This document shows positions 28,223 through 38,032 of a DNA stretch of 64,000 nucleotides, piece by piece (position 1 is the first letter of the stretch; the number at the start of each line of letters is the position of its first letter). The DNA comes from Corynebacterium mendelii. GTDB lineage: Bacteria > Actinomycetota > Actinomycetes > Mycobacteriales > Mycobacteriaceae. The position numbers and the translations under genes are program-made. The DNA is taken from assembly GCF_017307055.1 (NCBI RefSeq), contig NZ_JAFLEQ010000008.1, positions 228,965 through 292,964 of the forward strand, read 5' to 3'. The notes below the pieces were generated by a model. It saw only the letters and a program-made list of their open reading frames with translations. It was not told the DNA's origin and did not search any database.

Positions 28223-29989
28223 CTAGTCTTTGCGGTGTTTGGCGGCGGCCAGTCTTGCTTTGTCTTCCTCGGAGCCGTAGCGCTCGATCAACTGGTCGCG
28301 GACCTCCCGGCGGCGCACTTTGCCGATCTGGTCGGTGGGCACTTCATCGAAGTGGTAGAAGGTGCGCGGAACCTTGTAGCGGGTCAGCCGCTCACGGCAG
28401 AACTCTTTGAGTCCTTCCGGATCCATGGCGGCGCCTTCGACCAGGGACACCGCGGCGACGACGTTTTCGCTGCCGTCGGGTCGGGGCATGCCGACCACGG
28501 TGGCGACTTCGACGTCGGGGTGGGCCAGCAGTGCTTCTTCGACCTCGACGGGGTAGACGTTGAAACCGCCGGTGATGATGACTTCTTTGATGCGGGCGAC
28601 GATTTTGATGAAACCGTCTTCTTCCATGACGCCGACATCACCGGTGCGGTACCAGCCGTTGTGGAAAGCGTCGGCTGTTGCTTCCGGCTGGTTGAGGTAG
28701 CCCTGGAAGACCTGTGGTCCCTTGACCAGGATTTCACCTTCCACGCCGCGGGGCTGTTCCCTGTCCAGATCATCGGGGTCGGCGATCATCACGGTGGTGT
28801 CGGGGAAGGGGATGCCAACATAGCCGGGGCGCCGGTTGCCGTCCATGGGGTTACCGACGATCACCGGTCCGGTTTCGGTCAGCCCGTAGCCTTCGACCAG
28901 CAGCCCGCCGGTGAATTCTTCCCAGCGTTCCACAGTCCGCGGCGGCAGTGACGAGGCGCCGCAGAAGCTGTTTTCGACACCGGACAGGGATACGCCGACT
29001 TCTTCGGCGGTGTCGACGATTTTCTCGTACAGGGTCGGCACACCGGGCAGCCAGGTGGGGGTGTGTTTTTTCATCACCTGCATGATCAGTGTCAGATCGG
29101 GGGCGGGAAGCAGCACCACCTCACCGCCGATCAGGACCGACAGGGTGATGTTCATTGTCAGCCCGTAGGCGTGGAACATCGGCAGCGCGGCGAGCATGAT
29201 TTCGTCGTCATCACCCAAGCCGGGCACCCAGGAGCGGCCCTGCAGGATATTGGCCACCAGGTTGCCGTGGGACAGCTGTGCCCCCTTGGGCACACCGGTG
29301 GTGCCGGAGGTGTACAGGATCAGGGCGATGGCGTCTGTGGTGTTGTTGTCCGGGTTGTCGATATCTTTGCCGTCGCCGCCGATGGCGTTGCCGACCAGGG
29401 CTTCCCACGGCACGGTGTTGGGGGCCGCCCCGGAGAGTTTGTCGTGTTTTTTCTTCATCCCCGGCAGCGGCAGGTTCAGGGCGAACCGCATGGGCCGCGG
29501 CATGGCCTCGATCATGTTGACCGAGATGATGGTCTCCAGGGGGGTGGTGTCGCGGAGTTTTTCCAGCATGGTCGCGACTTTGTCCCAGCAGATGGCGATC
29601 CGTGCCCCATGGTCGTTGAAGGGGTGGCGCAGCTCGTGGTGGGTGTAGAGCGGATTGTGCTCGACCACTGTGGCCCCCAGTTTGAGGGTGGCCCAGAAAG
29701 CGATCACATGCTGCGGGCAGTTCGGCAGCACCAGCGCAACCCTGTCGCCGGGGCGCACGCCGAAGGCCCGCAGGCCGGCCGCGGCCCGGCGGACATGCCG
29801 GTCCATTTCCGACACCGAGATGGTGCGTCCGAAAAAGTACAGGGCCGGTTTTTCGGGGCGTTCGGCCAGGTTCCGGTCATAGATGTCGAGCAGCGTGTCG
29901 TCGCCGTAGTCCAGGTGGTGGGGTGTCCACTCGGCGTAGGAATCAAGCCACACCGGTTCATCGGCCGGGCGTTGGGGGGTGTCAGTCAC
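28223..29989 (-). CDS. fadD: Long-chain fatty-acid-CoA ligase (AMP-forming)
   Basis: A 588-residue member of the acyl-CoA synthetase superfamily that activates fatty acids with ATP and CoA. The P-loop motif is LILYTSGTTGVPKGAQLSH. The A5 motif is VEGYGLTETGPVI and the A7/A8 region reads WYRTGDVG, then IKEVIITGGFNVYPVEVEEAL. The C-terminal Lys needed for adenylation fits RLTRYKVPRTF. No membrane segment is obvious. GTG at 29989 is preferred to the ATG at 30049 because GGAG lies about 8 nt before it and homologous sequence starts there. It is divergent from mshA. The substrate chain length is inferred from family resemblance. Confidence 0.9.
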   Translation of the reverse strand: MTDTPQRPADEPVWLDSYAEWTPHHLDYGDDTLLDIYDRNLAERPEKPALYFFGRTISVSEMDRHVRRAAAGLRAFGVRPGDRVALVLPNCPQHVIAFWATLKLGATVVEHNPLYTHHELRHPFNDHGARIAICWDKVATMLEKLRDTTPLETIISVNMIEAMPRPMRFALNLPLPGMKKKHDKLSGAAPNTVPWEALVGNAIGGDGKDIDNPDNNTTDAIALILYTSGTTGVPKGAQLSHGNLVANILQGRSWVPGLGDDDEIMLAALPMFHAYGLTMNITLSVLIGGEVVLLPAPDLTLIMQVMKKHTPTWLPGVPTLYEKIVDTAEEVGVSLSGVENSFCGASSLPPRTVERWEEFTGGLLVEGYGLTETGPVIVGNPMDGNRRPGYVGIPFPDTTVMIADPDDLDREQPRGVEGEILVKGPQVFQGYLNQPEATADAFHNGWYRTGDVGVMEEDGFIKIVARIKEVIITGGFNVYPVEVEEALLAHPDVEVATVVGMPRPDGSENVVAAVSLVEGAAMDPEGLKEFCRERLTRYKVPRTFYHFDEVPTDQIGKVRRREVRDQLIERYGSEEDKARLAAAKHRKD

Positions 29990-30169
29990 TGGGGCTCCTG
30001 ATGCTGATGTAAAGCAGGATTGCTGTTGGCGGAACGAGGATAAAATCAAGCCTTCTGACGCAGTTGGGGATTGCTTATTGACCGCCGCGTCCCCACCACC
30101 CTAGCCATCCCGCAGCCGGGGCGGTCACCCAGGGAGCGGGTCGGCATGATTTCGCCTACTGTGTGGCTC

Positions 30170-31432
30170 ATGCGTATCGCGATGATCTCCATGCATACTT
30201 CGCCGCTGACACAGCCGGGCAGCGGGGACGCCGGCGGGATGAATGTCTATATCGCGAATCTGGCCCGGCAATTGGCCGGTCTGGGGCACAGTGTGGACGT
30301 CTACACCCGGGCGACCCGGCCGTCGTTGGGGGAGGTTGTCGAGGTCTGTGAGGGCTACCGGGTGATCAATGTGGTGGCGGGCCCCTATGAGGGGCTGCCG
30401 AAAGAGGAACTGCCCACCCAGCTGGCGGCTTTTGCCGGCGGGGTGTGGGCGTTTGCCCGGCAGCACCGGCTCGACTACCACCTGATCCATTCCCACTACT
30501 GGCTGTCCGGGCAGGTCGGCTGGCTGTTGTCGGATGTGTGGCAGCGGCCGCTGGTGCATACCGCCCATACGTTGGCGGCGGTGAAAAACCTGGTCCGGGC
30601 CGCCGACGACACCGCCGAATCAGAAGCCCGCCGTATCTGTGAACAGCAGATCGTCGACAATGCGGCCCGCCTGATCGTCAATACGGAGGAAGAAAAAAAC
30701 AATCTGCTGCGCCACTATGACGCCGATGGCAAAAAGATCGCGGTCATCGCCCCGGGGGCTGATACCGGCACGTTTACCCCCGGCAACGACCGGGCCACCG
30801 AACGCTGCCGCCGGGAGCTGGGGTTGCCGTTGAACGCGAAGGTGGTGGCTTTTGTCGGCCGGCTGCAGAAATTCAAGGGCCCGCAGGTGCTGATCAAAGC
30901 CGCCGGTCTGCTTGTCGGTCAGCATCCGGACCTGCCGTTGAAGGTGGTTGTCTGCGGCGGTGCTTCCGGTCCGGAGGCCACCGGTGAGCAGTACAAGAAA
31001 CTGGCCGCGGATGCGGGGCTAGGCTCGGTGGTGCGTTTCTATGATCCCCGCCCCCCGGAGGAGCTGGTCGATATCTACCGGGCGGCCGATGTGGTGGCGG
31101 TTCCCAGCTACAACGAATCCTTCGGCCTGGTGGCGGTGGAAGCCCAGGCCGCCGGAACCCCGGTGGTGGCGGCTGCCGCCGGGGGGTTGCCGATTGTGGT
31201 TTCTGACGGGCAGACCGGAATCCTGGTCGACGGCCACAACCCGCAGGACTGGGCCGATGCTCTGTACCGGCTGCTCGTCGATGACCGGCTGCGGGTTGAA
31301 ATGGCCGAAAACGCCCCCCGGCGGGCCGCCGGGTTGTCGTGGACGGCGACGGCGAAAAAAACCGCGGTCGTCTACTGCGGGGTGTGCGGGGAAACCCCCG
31401 GGGCCGACGGCGACCGCGATGCCACCGGCTAG
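30170..31432 (+). CDS. mshA: D-inositol-3-phosphate glycosyltransferase MshA
   Basis: A 420-residue GT4 enzyme that starts mycothiol synthesis by joining GlcNAc from UDP-GlcNAc to inositol 3-phosphate. The N-terminal domain has [22 protein letters not shown] and [10 protein letters not shown], the MshA signature. [13 protein letters not shown] and [11 protein letters not shown] follow. The C-terminal domain has [14 protein letters not shown] and the E-x7-E motif in [21 protein letters not shown] at 30170 agrees with known MshA N-termini; a longer frame from 30071 does not. TACTGT ends 7 nt before the ATG and there is no Shine-Dalgarno site, which suggests a leaderless mRNA. Mycothiol marks the order Actinomycetia. 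Confidence 0.96.
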   Translation: MRIAMISMHTSPLTQPGSGDAGGMNVYIANLARQLAGLGHSVDVYTRATRPSLGEVVEVCEGYRVINVVAGPYEGLPKEELPTQLAAFAGGVWAFARQHRLDYHLIHSHYWLSGQVGWLLSDVWQRPLVHTAHTLAAVKNLVRAADDTAESEARRICEQQIVDNAARLIVNTEEEKNNLLRHYDADGKKIAVIAPGADTGTFTPGNDRATERCRRELGLPLNAKVVAFVGRLQKFKGPQVLIKAAGLLVGQHPDLPLKVVVCGGASGPEATGEQYKKLAADAGLGSVVRFYDPRPPEELVDIYRAADVVAVPSYNESFGLVAVEAQAAGTPVVAAAAGGLPIVVSDGQTGILVDGHNPQDWADALYRLLVDDRLRVEMAENAPRRAAGLSWTATAKKTAVVYCGVCGETPGADGDRDATG

Positions 31433-31560
31433 GGGTGTGCCCGCGGCAGTGTGGCGAAGGTTTCCTTCGGCCGGTATCGGCAGTTCAGGTGGGCGGAGGG
31501 CACTCTAGTCCCGGCCCGGTTTTCCGACATCACCGGCCGATTGGTGTAACAATGGGAGCC

Positions 31561-32307
31561 ATGACTGATGGAAAACTGATTCTGCTCCGCCACGGCCAAA
31601 GCCAGTGGAACGCCTCCAACCAGTTCACCGGCTGGGTGGATGTGGCACTGACCGACAAAGGTGAGGCCGAAGCAAAACGCGGCGGCGAGCTGCTGAAGGA
31701 AAAGAACATCCTGCCGGATGTGCTCTACACCTCGCTGCTGCGCCGGGCGATCTGCACCGCCCACCTGGCACTGGATGCCGCTGACCGGCTGTGGATTCCG
31801 GTGATCCGCGACTGGCGTCTCAACGAGCGCCACTACGGTGCGCTGCAGGGCCTGAACAAAGCCGAAACCAAAGACAAATACGGCGACGACCAGTTCATGG
31901 CATGGCGCCGCTCCTACGACACCCCGCCGCCGGAGCTGGCCGATGACGCCGAATACTCGCAGGCCCATGATCCGCGCTACGCCAACCTGGATCACGTTCC
32001 GGCCACCGAATGCCTGAAAGATGTGGTCGACCGGTTCGTGCCCTACTTCGAGGAAGAAATCCTGCCCCGCGCCAAGAAGGGCGAAACCGTCATGATCGCC
32101 GCCCACGGCAACTCGCTGCGGGCCCTGGTCAAGCACCTGGACGGGATCTCCGACGAGGACATCGCCGGACTGAACATCCCCACCGGTATTCCGCTGGTCT
32201 ACGAGATCGCCGCGGACGGAACGGTGACAAACCCCGGCGGCACCTACCTCGACCCGGAGGCCGCGGCCGCCGGCGCGAAAGCAGTCGCCAGCCAGGGTTC
32301 GAAGTAA
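31561..32307 (+). CDS. gpmA: 2,3-bisphosphoglycerate-dependent phosphoglycerate mutase
   Basis: A 248-residue glycolytic mutase that interconverts 3- and 2-phosphoglycerate through a phosphohistidine. The N-terminal [10 protein letters not shown] carries the catalytic His11, [16 protein letters not shown] matches the substrate loop, and [17 protein letters not shown] carries the second His. The size and the flexible C-terminal tail are normal for the dPGM type. The ATG at 31561 is preceded by GGGAG and also by TAACAAT about 7 nt earlier. A good intrinsic terminator follows 15 nt after the stop, which separates the gene from senX3. Confidence 0.96.
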   Translation: MTDGKLILLRHGQSQWNASNQFTGWVDVALTDKGEAEAKRGGELLKEKNILPDVLYTSLLRRAICTAHLALDAADRLWIPVIRDWRLNERHYGALQGLNKAETKDKYGDDQFMAWRRSYDTPPPELADDAEYSQAHDPRYANLDHVPATECLKDVVDRFVPYFEEEILPRAKKGETVMIAAHGNSLRALVKHLDGISDEDIAGLNIPTGIPLVYEIAADGTVTNPGGTYLDPEAAAAGAKAVASQGSK

Positions 32308-32321
32308 CCCGACAATTCACA

Positions 32322-32348
32322 GGCACCCCGGCTTCCAGCCGGGGTGCC
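32322..32348 (+). terminator. Intrinsic terminator of gpmA
   Basis: A perfect 11-bp stem, GGCACCCCGGC with GCCGGGGTGCC, closes the loop TTCCA and is followed by ACACTTTT. It starts 15 nt after the gpmA stop codon. Confidence 0.8.
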
Positions 32349-32365
32349 ACACTTTTCACACGGCC

Positions 32366-32404
32366 GTTCGGTACCGGTCACCGAAAGTTCAGGTTCCGGT
32401 CACC
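32366..32404 (+). promoter_or_regulatory. Tandem direct repeat in the senX3-regX3 promoter region
   Basis: GTTCGGTACCGGTCACC (32366-32382) and GTTCAGGTTCCGGTCACC (32387-32404) form an imperfect direct repeat; the CCGGTCACC cores are exactly 22 bp apart. Two helical turns between copies is the spacing expected for tandem OmpR-type dimers. The site lies about 90-130 nt before senX3. I infer an autoregulatory RegX3 (PHO-box-like) site. Confidence 0.45.
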
Positions 32405-32493
32405 TGACTGTGCCAGTCTGGCCAGTTGACGGCTTGCCGCCGCCGGAAGTTGCCCCCACCGCCTAAACCCCGCCGCACGTCAAGGAGACCGGG

Positions 32494-33762
32494 ATGTTTG
32501 TTGCCGCCACCGCCGGTCTTGTCGCGGGTTTTCTCCTCGCTTTATGGGCAAGGCCCTGGATGGATACGGTGTCCCGGCGGGTGCGCGGCACCAAACAGGC
32601 GAAAACACTCGCCGACAACCGGGTGTCGACCATCGGGCAAATCCTGCATCTGGCCGTCCAGGGATCCCCCGCCGGGGTGACGGTGGTGACCAGAAACGGG
32701 GCGGTGATCCTGTCGAATGCGAAAGCCCACGAGATGGGCATCGTCCACGAGCGGGCCGTGACCGAACACGTGTGGGACAACGTGCTCGGGGTCTTCGACG
32801 ACCATGAGCCGCGCACCATCAGCCTGCCCGGGCCGGCCAAACGGCACGGCAGCCGGGTGATGGCCGTCAGTGCCGACATCAAACCCCTGACCTTGGTTGA
32901 CCCGCGGTTCGTGATCATCTATTCCTCCGACGAATCGGAAAACGTGCGCATGGAATCGGCGCGCCGGGATTTTGTCGCCAATGTCTCCCACGAGCTGAAA
33001 ACCCCCGTCGGCGGGATGGCGCTGTTGGCCGAGGCCCTGCTGGAGGCCGCCGATGATCCCGAACACGTCACCTACTTCGGCACCAAACTGAACAAAGAAG
33101 CCAACCGGCTGGCCGACATGATCAACGAATTGATCAGCCTGTCGAAACTGCAGGGTGCCGAACGGCTGCCCGACATGCAGCCGGTGGGCATCGACCGGGT
33201 CATCGACGAAGCGATCGTCCGCAACCAGCTGGCCGCCGACCAGGCCGACATCACGCTGACCCGGGACGAGAACACCGGAACCACCGTCATGGGTGATGAA
33301 GGACTGCTGATCACCGCGGTATCGAACCTGGTGGGCAATGCGGTGAACTATTCGCCCACCGGCACCACCGTCTCGATCACCCAGGCACATAATCCCCCGG
33401 ACACCGGCAAACGCGGGGGATCGGTGTCGATCAGGGTGACCGACCGCGGTATCGGCATCGCCCCGGAAGACCAGAAACGTGTCTTCGAGCGTTTCTTCCG
33501 GGTCGATAAAGCCAGAAGCCGTTCCACCGGCGGTACCGGCCTGGGCCTGGCCATTGTCAAACACGTCGCCGGAAACCACGGCGGCTCCATCGCCCTGTGG
33601 TCGCGTCCGGGCACCGGCTCCACCTTCACCCTGACGTTGCCGCTGCCGGACCCGGACGGCGGCACCGGTGACACGATCACCGATTCCGCGGCCCCGGAAC
33701 TGGCCGAACCCATCATGCTGAAAGACCCTGCGCCGGTCATGCGGCGTACCGAGAAAGGTTGA
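32494..33762 (+). CDS. senX3: Sensor histidine kinase SenX3
   Basis: A 422-residue membrane kinase for the phosphate-responsive SenX3-RegX3 system. One N-terminal hydrophobic segment (about residues 3-20) anchors it. A PAS-like region (GSPAGVTVVTRNGAVILSNA) lies near 55-145. The H-box FVANVSHELKTPVG puts the phosphorylated His at 166. The HATPase domain has LVGNAVNYSPTGT (N box), VTDRGIGIAPEDQKRVFERF (G1 and F boxes) and STGGTGLGLAIVKH (G2). ATG at 32494 follows GGAG. regX3 starts 9 nt after the stop, so the two are one operon. Known mycobacterial and corynebacterial homologues control phosphate genes. Confidence 0.95.
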   Translation: MFVAATAGLVAGFLLALWARPWMDTVSRRVRGTKQAKTLADNRVSTIGQILHLAVQGSPAGVTVVTRNGAVILSNAKAHEMGIVHERAVTEHVWDNVLGVFDDHEPRTISLPGPAKRHGSRVMAVSADIKPLTLVDPRFVIIYSSDESENVRMESARRDFVANVSHELKTPVGGMALLAEALLEAADDPEHVTYFGTKLNKEANRLADMINELISLSKLQGAERLPDMQPVGIDRVIDEAIVRNQLAADQADITLTRDENTGTTVMGDEGLLITAVSNLVGNAVNYSPTGTTVSITQAHNPPDTGKRGGSVSIRVTDRGIGIAPEDQKRVFERFFRVDKARSRSTGGTGLGLAIVKHVAGNHGGSIALWSRPGTGSTFTLTLPLPDPDGGTGDTITDSAAPELAEPIMLKDPAPVMRRTEKG

Positions 33763-33771
33763 CCCATCCCC

Positions 33772-34470
33772 ATGCCCCGCATCCTCATCGTCGAAGACGA
33801 AGAATCGCTTGCCGACCCGCTGGCGTTCCTGCTGAAAAAGGAAGGCTTCGAAGTCGTCATCGCCGGCGACGGCCGCACCGCCCTGGACGAGTTCGACAAA
33901 GGCGGCATCGACATTGTGCTGCTCGATCTCATGCTGCCCGGCATGTCGGGAACCGATGTGTGCAAGAAACTGCGCGCCACCTCCTCGGTGCCGGTGATCA
34001 TGGTCACCGCCCGCGACAGTGAGATCGACAAAGTCGTCGGGCTGGAACTCGGCGCCGACGACTATGTCACCAAACCGTATTCCTCCCGGGAGCTGATCGC
34101 CCGCATCCGGGCGGTGCTGCGCCGCGGCGGCGAGGCCGCCGACGAGGCCGCCGACGACGCCGACGACACCGCGGTGCTGTCGGGCGGACGGGTGGTCATG
34201 GATGTGGACCGCCACACCGTCACCGTCGACGGGCGGGATGTGCAGATGCCGCTGAAAGAATTCGACCTGCTGGAATATCTGCTGCGCAACTCCGGACGGG
34301 TGCTCACCCGCTCCCAGCTGATCGACCGGGTGTGGGGTGCGGACTATGTCGGCGACACCAAAACACTGGACGTGCACGTGAAAAGACTGCGCAGCAAAAT
34401 CGAGGAAAACCCCTCCCACCCGGTCAATCTGGTCACCGTGCGGGGGTTGGGCTACAAATTCGAGGACTGA
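33772..34470 (+). CDS. regX3: Response regulator RegX3
   Basis: A 232-residue OmpR/PhoB-type regulator paired with SenX3. The receiver domain has the acidic pair in ILIVEDEES, the phosphorylated Asp52 in IVLLDLMLPGMSG, Thr in VTARDS and the conserved Lys in DYVTKPYSSREL. A stretch rich in Asp and Ala (about residues 121-138) links it to the C-terminal winged helix. That domain reads LKEFDLLEYLLRNSGRVLTR, then RVWGADYVGDTKTLDVHVKRL in two adjoining parts, and ends VRGLGYKFED. Expected targets are phosphate uptake and storage genes; ppx lies close by. It converges with the next gene. Confidence 0.95.
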   Translation: MPRILIVEDEESLADPLAFLLKKEGFEVVIAGDGRTALDEFDKGGIDIVLLDLMLPGMSGTDVCKKLRATSSVPVIMVTARDSEIDKVVGLELGADDYVTKPYSSRELIARIRAVLRRGGEAADEAADDADDTAVLSGGRVVMDVDRHTVTVDGRDVQMPLKEFDLLEYLLRNSGRVLTRSQLIDRVWGADYVGDTKTLDVHVKRLRSKIEENPSHPVNLVTVRGLGYKFED

Positions 34471-34507
34471 CAACACCCGGGCCGGGCCGGGCACCCTGCT
34501 GCCGCCG

Positions 34508-35479
34508 TCAGTGACCCGGTGACAGCCCGCGCGCGGCCACCGTGGCCGGATGGGTGGCAAAGACCTCATCGGTGGTGTCGGCCCCGGCCGTGGCCCGCAT
34601 CATCTGCCGCGCCCGGGCACGCTCCAGGCAGTGCTGTTTGAGTATCGCGTAGCCGGCCGGGCCGAGCAGTGCCGACAGTTCCGCGGCAGCGGAGATATAC
34701 AGCGGCTCGGTGGTGGTGTGGCAGGCCGGGGCGCTGGTGCAGTACCAGTCGAAATCCTCCCCGCCCTCACCCCAGCCGTAGCGCTGGTATTCGGTGATGG
34801 TGGTTTTCAGGATTTCCGTTCCATCGCCCCGGTCAACCCACTCCTCGAGCCGGCGCAGCGGCAGCTGCCAGCACACCTCCGGTTTCACCACGGTCAAATC
34901 CTCCCCGGCAGCCACCGCCCACTGGTGCAGCGCGCAGCCGCCGCCGGTCGGCCAGTCCGGGCGGTTGGAAAACACGCACACCCCGTCGACCACGGTGGTT
35001 TTCAACGCCGGTTCCATCTCCCCGTCGTCTGTTTCCAGCTCATCCCATTCCAGCCACGGTTCTACCCAGTCCGGATCCGCCCGGTGGCCGCGCAGCCAGT
35101 CCCCGGTCTGTTCCGGGCAGTTCTGCCAGAACCGGGCGCGGTCCATGCGGGCCACCGCATCGGCGAGCTGCCGCCGGTCGTCGTCATCGCATAGAAAAGC
35201 ACCGTGGGTGCAGCAGCCGGCGGCCGGGTTGTCCCGGTCGATACCACGGCAGGTCCCGGTGCCGAAACGGCAGGAATAGTGTGATTCCACCCAGGTTAAA
35301 TCGATGGTGAACACATGCTCCGGATCATCCGGGTCGGTGAATTCGAACCATTGGCGGGCATGGCCCGGCGGCAATTCATCGCCCGCACGAATCGACCGGG
35401 CGGCCGGGCTGGTGGCCGGGAACCCGAGATTGACAGCTGTGCCCGAGGGGCGGCCGGGGTTTTTCTTCGGGTTGCTCAC
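34508..35479 (-). CDS. Cysteine-rich protein of unknown function
   Basis: A protein of about 323 residues that I cannot assign to a characterised family. It carries several cysteine clusters: [16 protein letters not shown] followed by [13 protein letters not shown], then a single [19 protein letters not shown], and [12 protein letters not shown] near the C-terminus. Such pairs with nearby His suggest metal binding or an iron-sulfur site. It has no signal peptide or membrane span. GTG at 35479 is proposed; the frame stays open to 36049 but that stretch is antisense to ppx. It is divergent from ppx with 34 nt between starts, so the two promoters must overlap. A homologue at this locus is usual in corynebacteria. 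Confidence 0.65.
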   Translation of the reverse strand: MSNPKKNPGRPSGTAVNLGFPATSPAARSIRAGDELPPGHARQWFEFTDPDDPEHVFTIDLTWVESHYSCRFGTGTCRGIDRDNPAAGCCTHGAFLCDDDDRRQLADAVARMDRARFWQNCPEQTGDWLRGHRADPDWVEPWLEWDELETDDGEMEPALKTTVVDGVCVFSNRPDWPTGGGCALHQWAVAAGEDLTVVKPEVCWQLPLRRLEEWVDRGDGTEILKTTITEYQRYGWGEGGEDFDWYCTSAPACHTTTEPLYISAAAELSALLGPAGYAILKQHCLERARARQMMRATAGADTTDEVFATHPATVAARGLSPGH

Positions 35480-35513
35480 ACCCGGACACAGTAGACCTAT
35501 TACCATTTGTGGT

Positions 35514-36455
35514 GTGCGTTTAGGTGTATTGGATGTGGGCAGCAATACTGTCCACCTCGTGGGCGTGGATGCCCGCCACGGCGGCCATCCCACCCCGATG
35601 AGCGATTGGAAGACGTCAATGCGTCTTGTCGAGTATCTCGACAAAGACGGCGCAATCAACGACAAAGGGGTATCCAGGCTGCTCAAGGGGGTCAAGGAAG
35701 CCCAGTCGATAGCCGGGCGCATCGGCTGCGAGGAACTGGTGCCGATAGCGACCTCGGCGATCCGGTCGGCGGCCAACGGTGACGAAGTCATTGATCTGGT
35801 GGAAAAAGAAACCGGCGTGCTGCTGCAGGTGCTCTCCGGGCAGGAGGAAGCGGAACTGACGTTTCTGGCGGTACGCCGCTGGTACGGGTGGTCGGCCGGG
35901 AGGATCGTCAATCTCGATATCGGGGGTGGCTCGCTGGAGATGTCCACCGGCACCGATGAAGTGCCCGATGTAGCCAAGAGCGTGGATTTGGGTGCCAACC
36001 GGCTCACCCACCAGTGGTTTGACACCGACCCCCCGGAGAAAAAGACCATTTCCCTGCTCAGGGACTATATTGATGCCGAATTGGCGGAGGCGGCAGGGCA
36101 GATCGGCAGGTGCGGCCCGGCGCAGAAAGCGGTCGGAACATCCAAGACCTTCCGCACGCTGGCCCGCCTGACCGGCGCGGCCCCCTCCTCGGCGGGTCCG
36201 CGTGTCGTTCGCTATTTGACGGCACCGGGGTTGAGGCAGCTGATAGCGTTCATATCGAGAATGACTGCAGCCGACCGCGCGGAACTGGAGGGGGTCAGCT
36301 CCAACAGATCCCACCAGATCGTTGCCGGTGCCCTCGTCGCGGAGGCGTCCATGCGTGCCCTGGACATCGACAGGCTCCAGATTTGTCCCTGGGCACTCAG
36401 AGAAGGCGTCATTTTACGCCGTATTGACAACCAATTGACCGATAACCGTGTTTAA
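35514..36455 (+). CDS. ppx: Ppx/GppA-family exopolyphosphatase
   Basis: A 313-residue member of the ASKHA-fold Ppx/GppA phosphatases, which shorten polyphosphate or hydrolyse pppGpp. Phosphate-1 motif [17 protein letters not shown] is at the N-terminus and the phosphate-2 motif [13 protein letters not shown] near residue 140. The short form without the C-terminal HD-like domain matches actinobacterial Ppx1/Ppx2 types. GTG at 35514 is chosen because the protein homology starts there. TACCAT ends 7 nt before it and no Shine-Dalgarno site exists, which again suggests a leaderless transcript. Proximity to senX3-regX3 fits a role in phosphate metabolism. Confidence 0.9.
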   Translation: MRLGVLDVGSNTVHLVGVDARHGGHPTPMSDWKTSMRLVEYLDKDGAINDKGVSRLLKGVKEAQSIAGRIGCEELVPIATSAIRSAANGDEVIDLVEKETGVLLQVLSGQEEAELTFLAVRRWYGWSAGRIVNLDIGGGSLEMSTGTDEVPDVAKSVDLGANRLTHQWFDTDPPEKKTISLLRDYIDAELAEAAGQIGRCGPAQKAVGTSKTFRTLARLTGAAPSSAGPRVVRYLTAPGLRQLIAFISRMTAADRAELEGVSSNRSHQIVAGALVAEASMRALDIDRLQICPWALREGVILRRIDNQLTDNRV

Positions 36456-36484
36456 CTCGTAGGTCATAGGAAAGGAACGCGCAC

Positions 36485-37888
36485 ATGAGCGAGAAGAAAC
36501 TCACCGTCGCGGAACTGATGGCTCGCGCAGCGCAGCAAAAAGGTACCCACGATGCCTCTGCGCCCCGCAGGCGCCGTCGGCGCTCCCTGGAAGAGGGCGG
36601 CGTGTCTGTGGCCGAATTAACCGGTTCGCTGCCGGCGGTGAAAGACAAACCGTCGGATTCCCGGCACACCAGCCAGCCAATCGACGATGAGGACAGTGCC
36701 TCGCGTATCAGTGCCTCGGAACTGGCGGCCCGCCGCGGCTTCGCCGCGCCGGTGGCCGGCCCCACCGACGCCGAACCCGCCCGCGGCGCCCACGAAGCCC
36801 CGCATGTCTCCGCGCACGCCGCCGACGACGACGATGACGACACCACCGCGGCTGCCGGCACCGCTACGGATACCGGCACCGGTGATCCGGCGGCCGGGAC
36901 CACCACTGCGGCGGACCATGCTGATACCGCTGCCGCCGGTACCACCGAATCTGCCGCAGTGCTGCCGGGGGCCGGGTCCTTCCCCGACGGCGGTGGCGCA
37001 CCCGCCGCCGAGCAGGCAGCCGGTGACACCGCACCTGCCGCCGGCACCCCCGAAGATGCGGGGGCTGCCGCCACCGACAGTGGGGCGGCCGCCACCGCGG
37101 AAGCCGACACCGCCCCCGCCGCCGAGACCCCCGCCGAGACCGCCGCCTTGGCCGCCGCCGCCACCGGCGCGGCGACGCCGCCGGCGGTTCCTTCCGCATT
37201 CGACAAGGCCGTTGCCGCCGCCAAAGCGCAGCGCGCCTACGCCGACGGCACCGAGACCACCCCGGAACAACCGGAGACCCCGGTCGACGGCACTGAGACC
37301 ACCTCACCTGACCCGGCCCCGCGGCTGACAATGAATGTGGTCGATGAAAAAGACCCGGTGCAGCTGACCACCGGCAGCTTCCCGGCGGTGACTCCAGCGC
37401 AGGCGTCGGCCGCAGCCGCCCCCGATTCCACCGCCGCGGCGGCAGACAGCGGCACCGCCGCCGACACCGGTGATGGGTCCGCGCCCGCGGCTACGGCAAC
37501 CGCCACCGACGATGCCACCGCCGCCGTGACTGCGGCCGCGGCCCCGGGGACAACCGCGGCGGTTCCCGCCACCACCGACGACAGTGCGGCGGACACCGTC
37601 GACGACGACGAAGACGACGAAGACGAGAACAGCACCCGGTCGACCATCTCGATTGTGATCATGGTTCTGGTCGCCCTGGTGCTGGCGGTGGTGATCTTCA
37701 AGGGCTTCGAACTGCTGTGGCAGAACCTCAATGTGTGGGTCACCGCGGCCCTAGCCTTCGCGGTCACCCTGGGCTGCGTCGGCGGGGTGCATGCCCTGCG
37801 CACCGAAAAAGACACCCTGTCGATGGGTCTTGCCGCCCTGGCCGGGCTGGCAGTGACCTTCGGCCCGCTGGCCGTGGTGGCCATGTAG
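36485..37888 (+). CDS. Ala/Thr/Asp-rich membrane protein of unknown function
   Basis: A 467-residue protein with three parts. The first 80 residues are basic and conserved-looking (VAELMARAAQQKG, PRRRRRRSLEEGG). Residues about 90-385 are low-complexity Ala, Thr, Asp and Pro with acidic runs (ADDDDDDTT and DDDEDDEDEN). The C-terminus has three hydrophobic segments at roughly 390-415, 418-440 and 445-467. No catalytic motif is seen. The long disordered stretch before the membrane segments suggests a cytoplasmic tail, since no signal peptide is present. It follows ppx by 29 nt with AGGAAAGGA upstream, so it is probably in the ppx operon. Homologues stand at the same place in related genomes. Confidence 0.75.
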   Translation: MSEKKLTVAELMARAAQQKGTHDASAPRRRRRRSLEEGGVSVAELTGSLPAVKDKPSDSRHTSQPIDDEDSASRISASELAARRGFAAPVAGPTDAEPARGAHEAPHVSAHAADDDDDDTTAAAGTATDTGTGDPAAGTTTAADHADTAAAGTTESAAVLPGAGSFPDGGGAPAAEQAAGDTAPAAGTPEDAGAAATDSGAAATAEADTAPAAETPAETAALAAAATGAATPPAVPSAFDKAVAAAKAQRAYADGTETTPEQPETPVDGTETTSPDPAPRLTMNVVDEKDPVQLTTGSFPAVTPAQASAAAAPDSTAAAADSGTAADTGDGSAPAATATATDDATAAVTAAAAPGTTAAVPATTDDSAADTVDDDEDDEDENSTRSTISIVIMVLVALVLAVVIFKGFELLWQNLNVWVTAALAFAVTLGCVGGVHALRTEKDTLSMGLAALAGLAVTFGPLAVVAM

Positions 37889-37926
37889 GGGTAAGCACCG
37901 GGACAAACAGAAAAAACACCACTGTC

Positions 37927-37957
37927 GCCGGGTGGCTGTGCCGCACAGCCGCCCGGC
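37927..37957 (+). terminator. Hairpin terminator after the Ala-rich membrane protein
   Basis: A 14-bp stem with one G-U pair (37927-37940 with 37944-37957) closes a CCG loop 38 nt after the stop codon. A T-rich stretch (ATCTTATTTC) follows about 20 nt later. It separates the ppx operon from proC. Confidence 0.65.
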
Positions 37958-38032
37958 AGCGGCCGGCGGCCGGCATCTTATTTCAACGGGGAAGAAGGTG
38001 CGTCGGCCGTTTTTTCGTGGCAGGGTGGGGCC

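Noticed and set aside
24733-28226. Several long frames across the CRISPR array coding repeated GSAPLTRGQ, ISPAHAGTT and DQPRSRGDN units
   Set aside because: These come from the 28-nt repeat read in different frames at a 61-nt period. They are artefacts, not repeat proteins.
35480-36049. N-terminal extension of the cysteine-rich protein to 513 residues
   Set aside because: This part is antisense to ppx, Ser/Thr/Arg-rich, and has no cysteine pattern like the rest.
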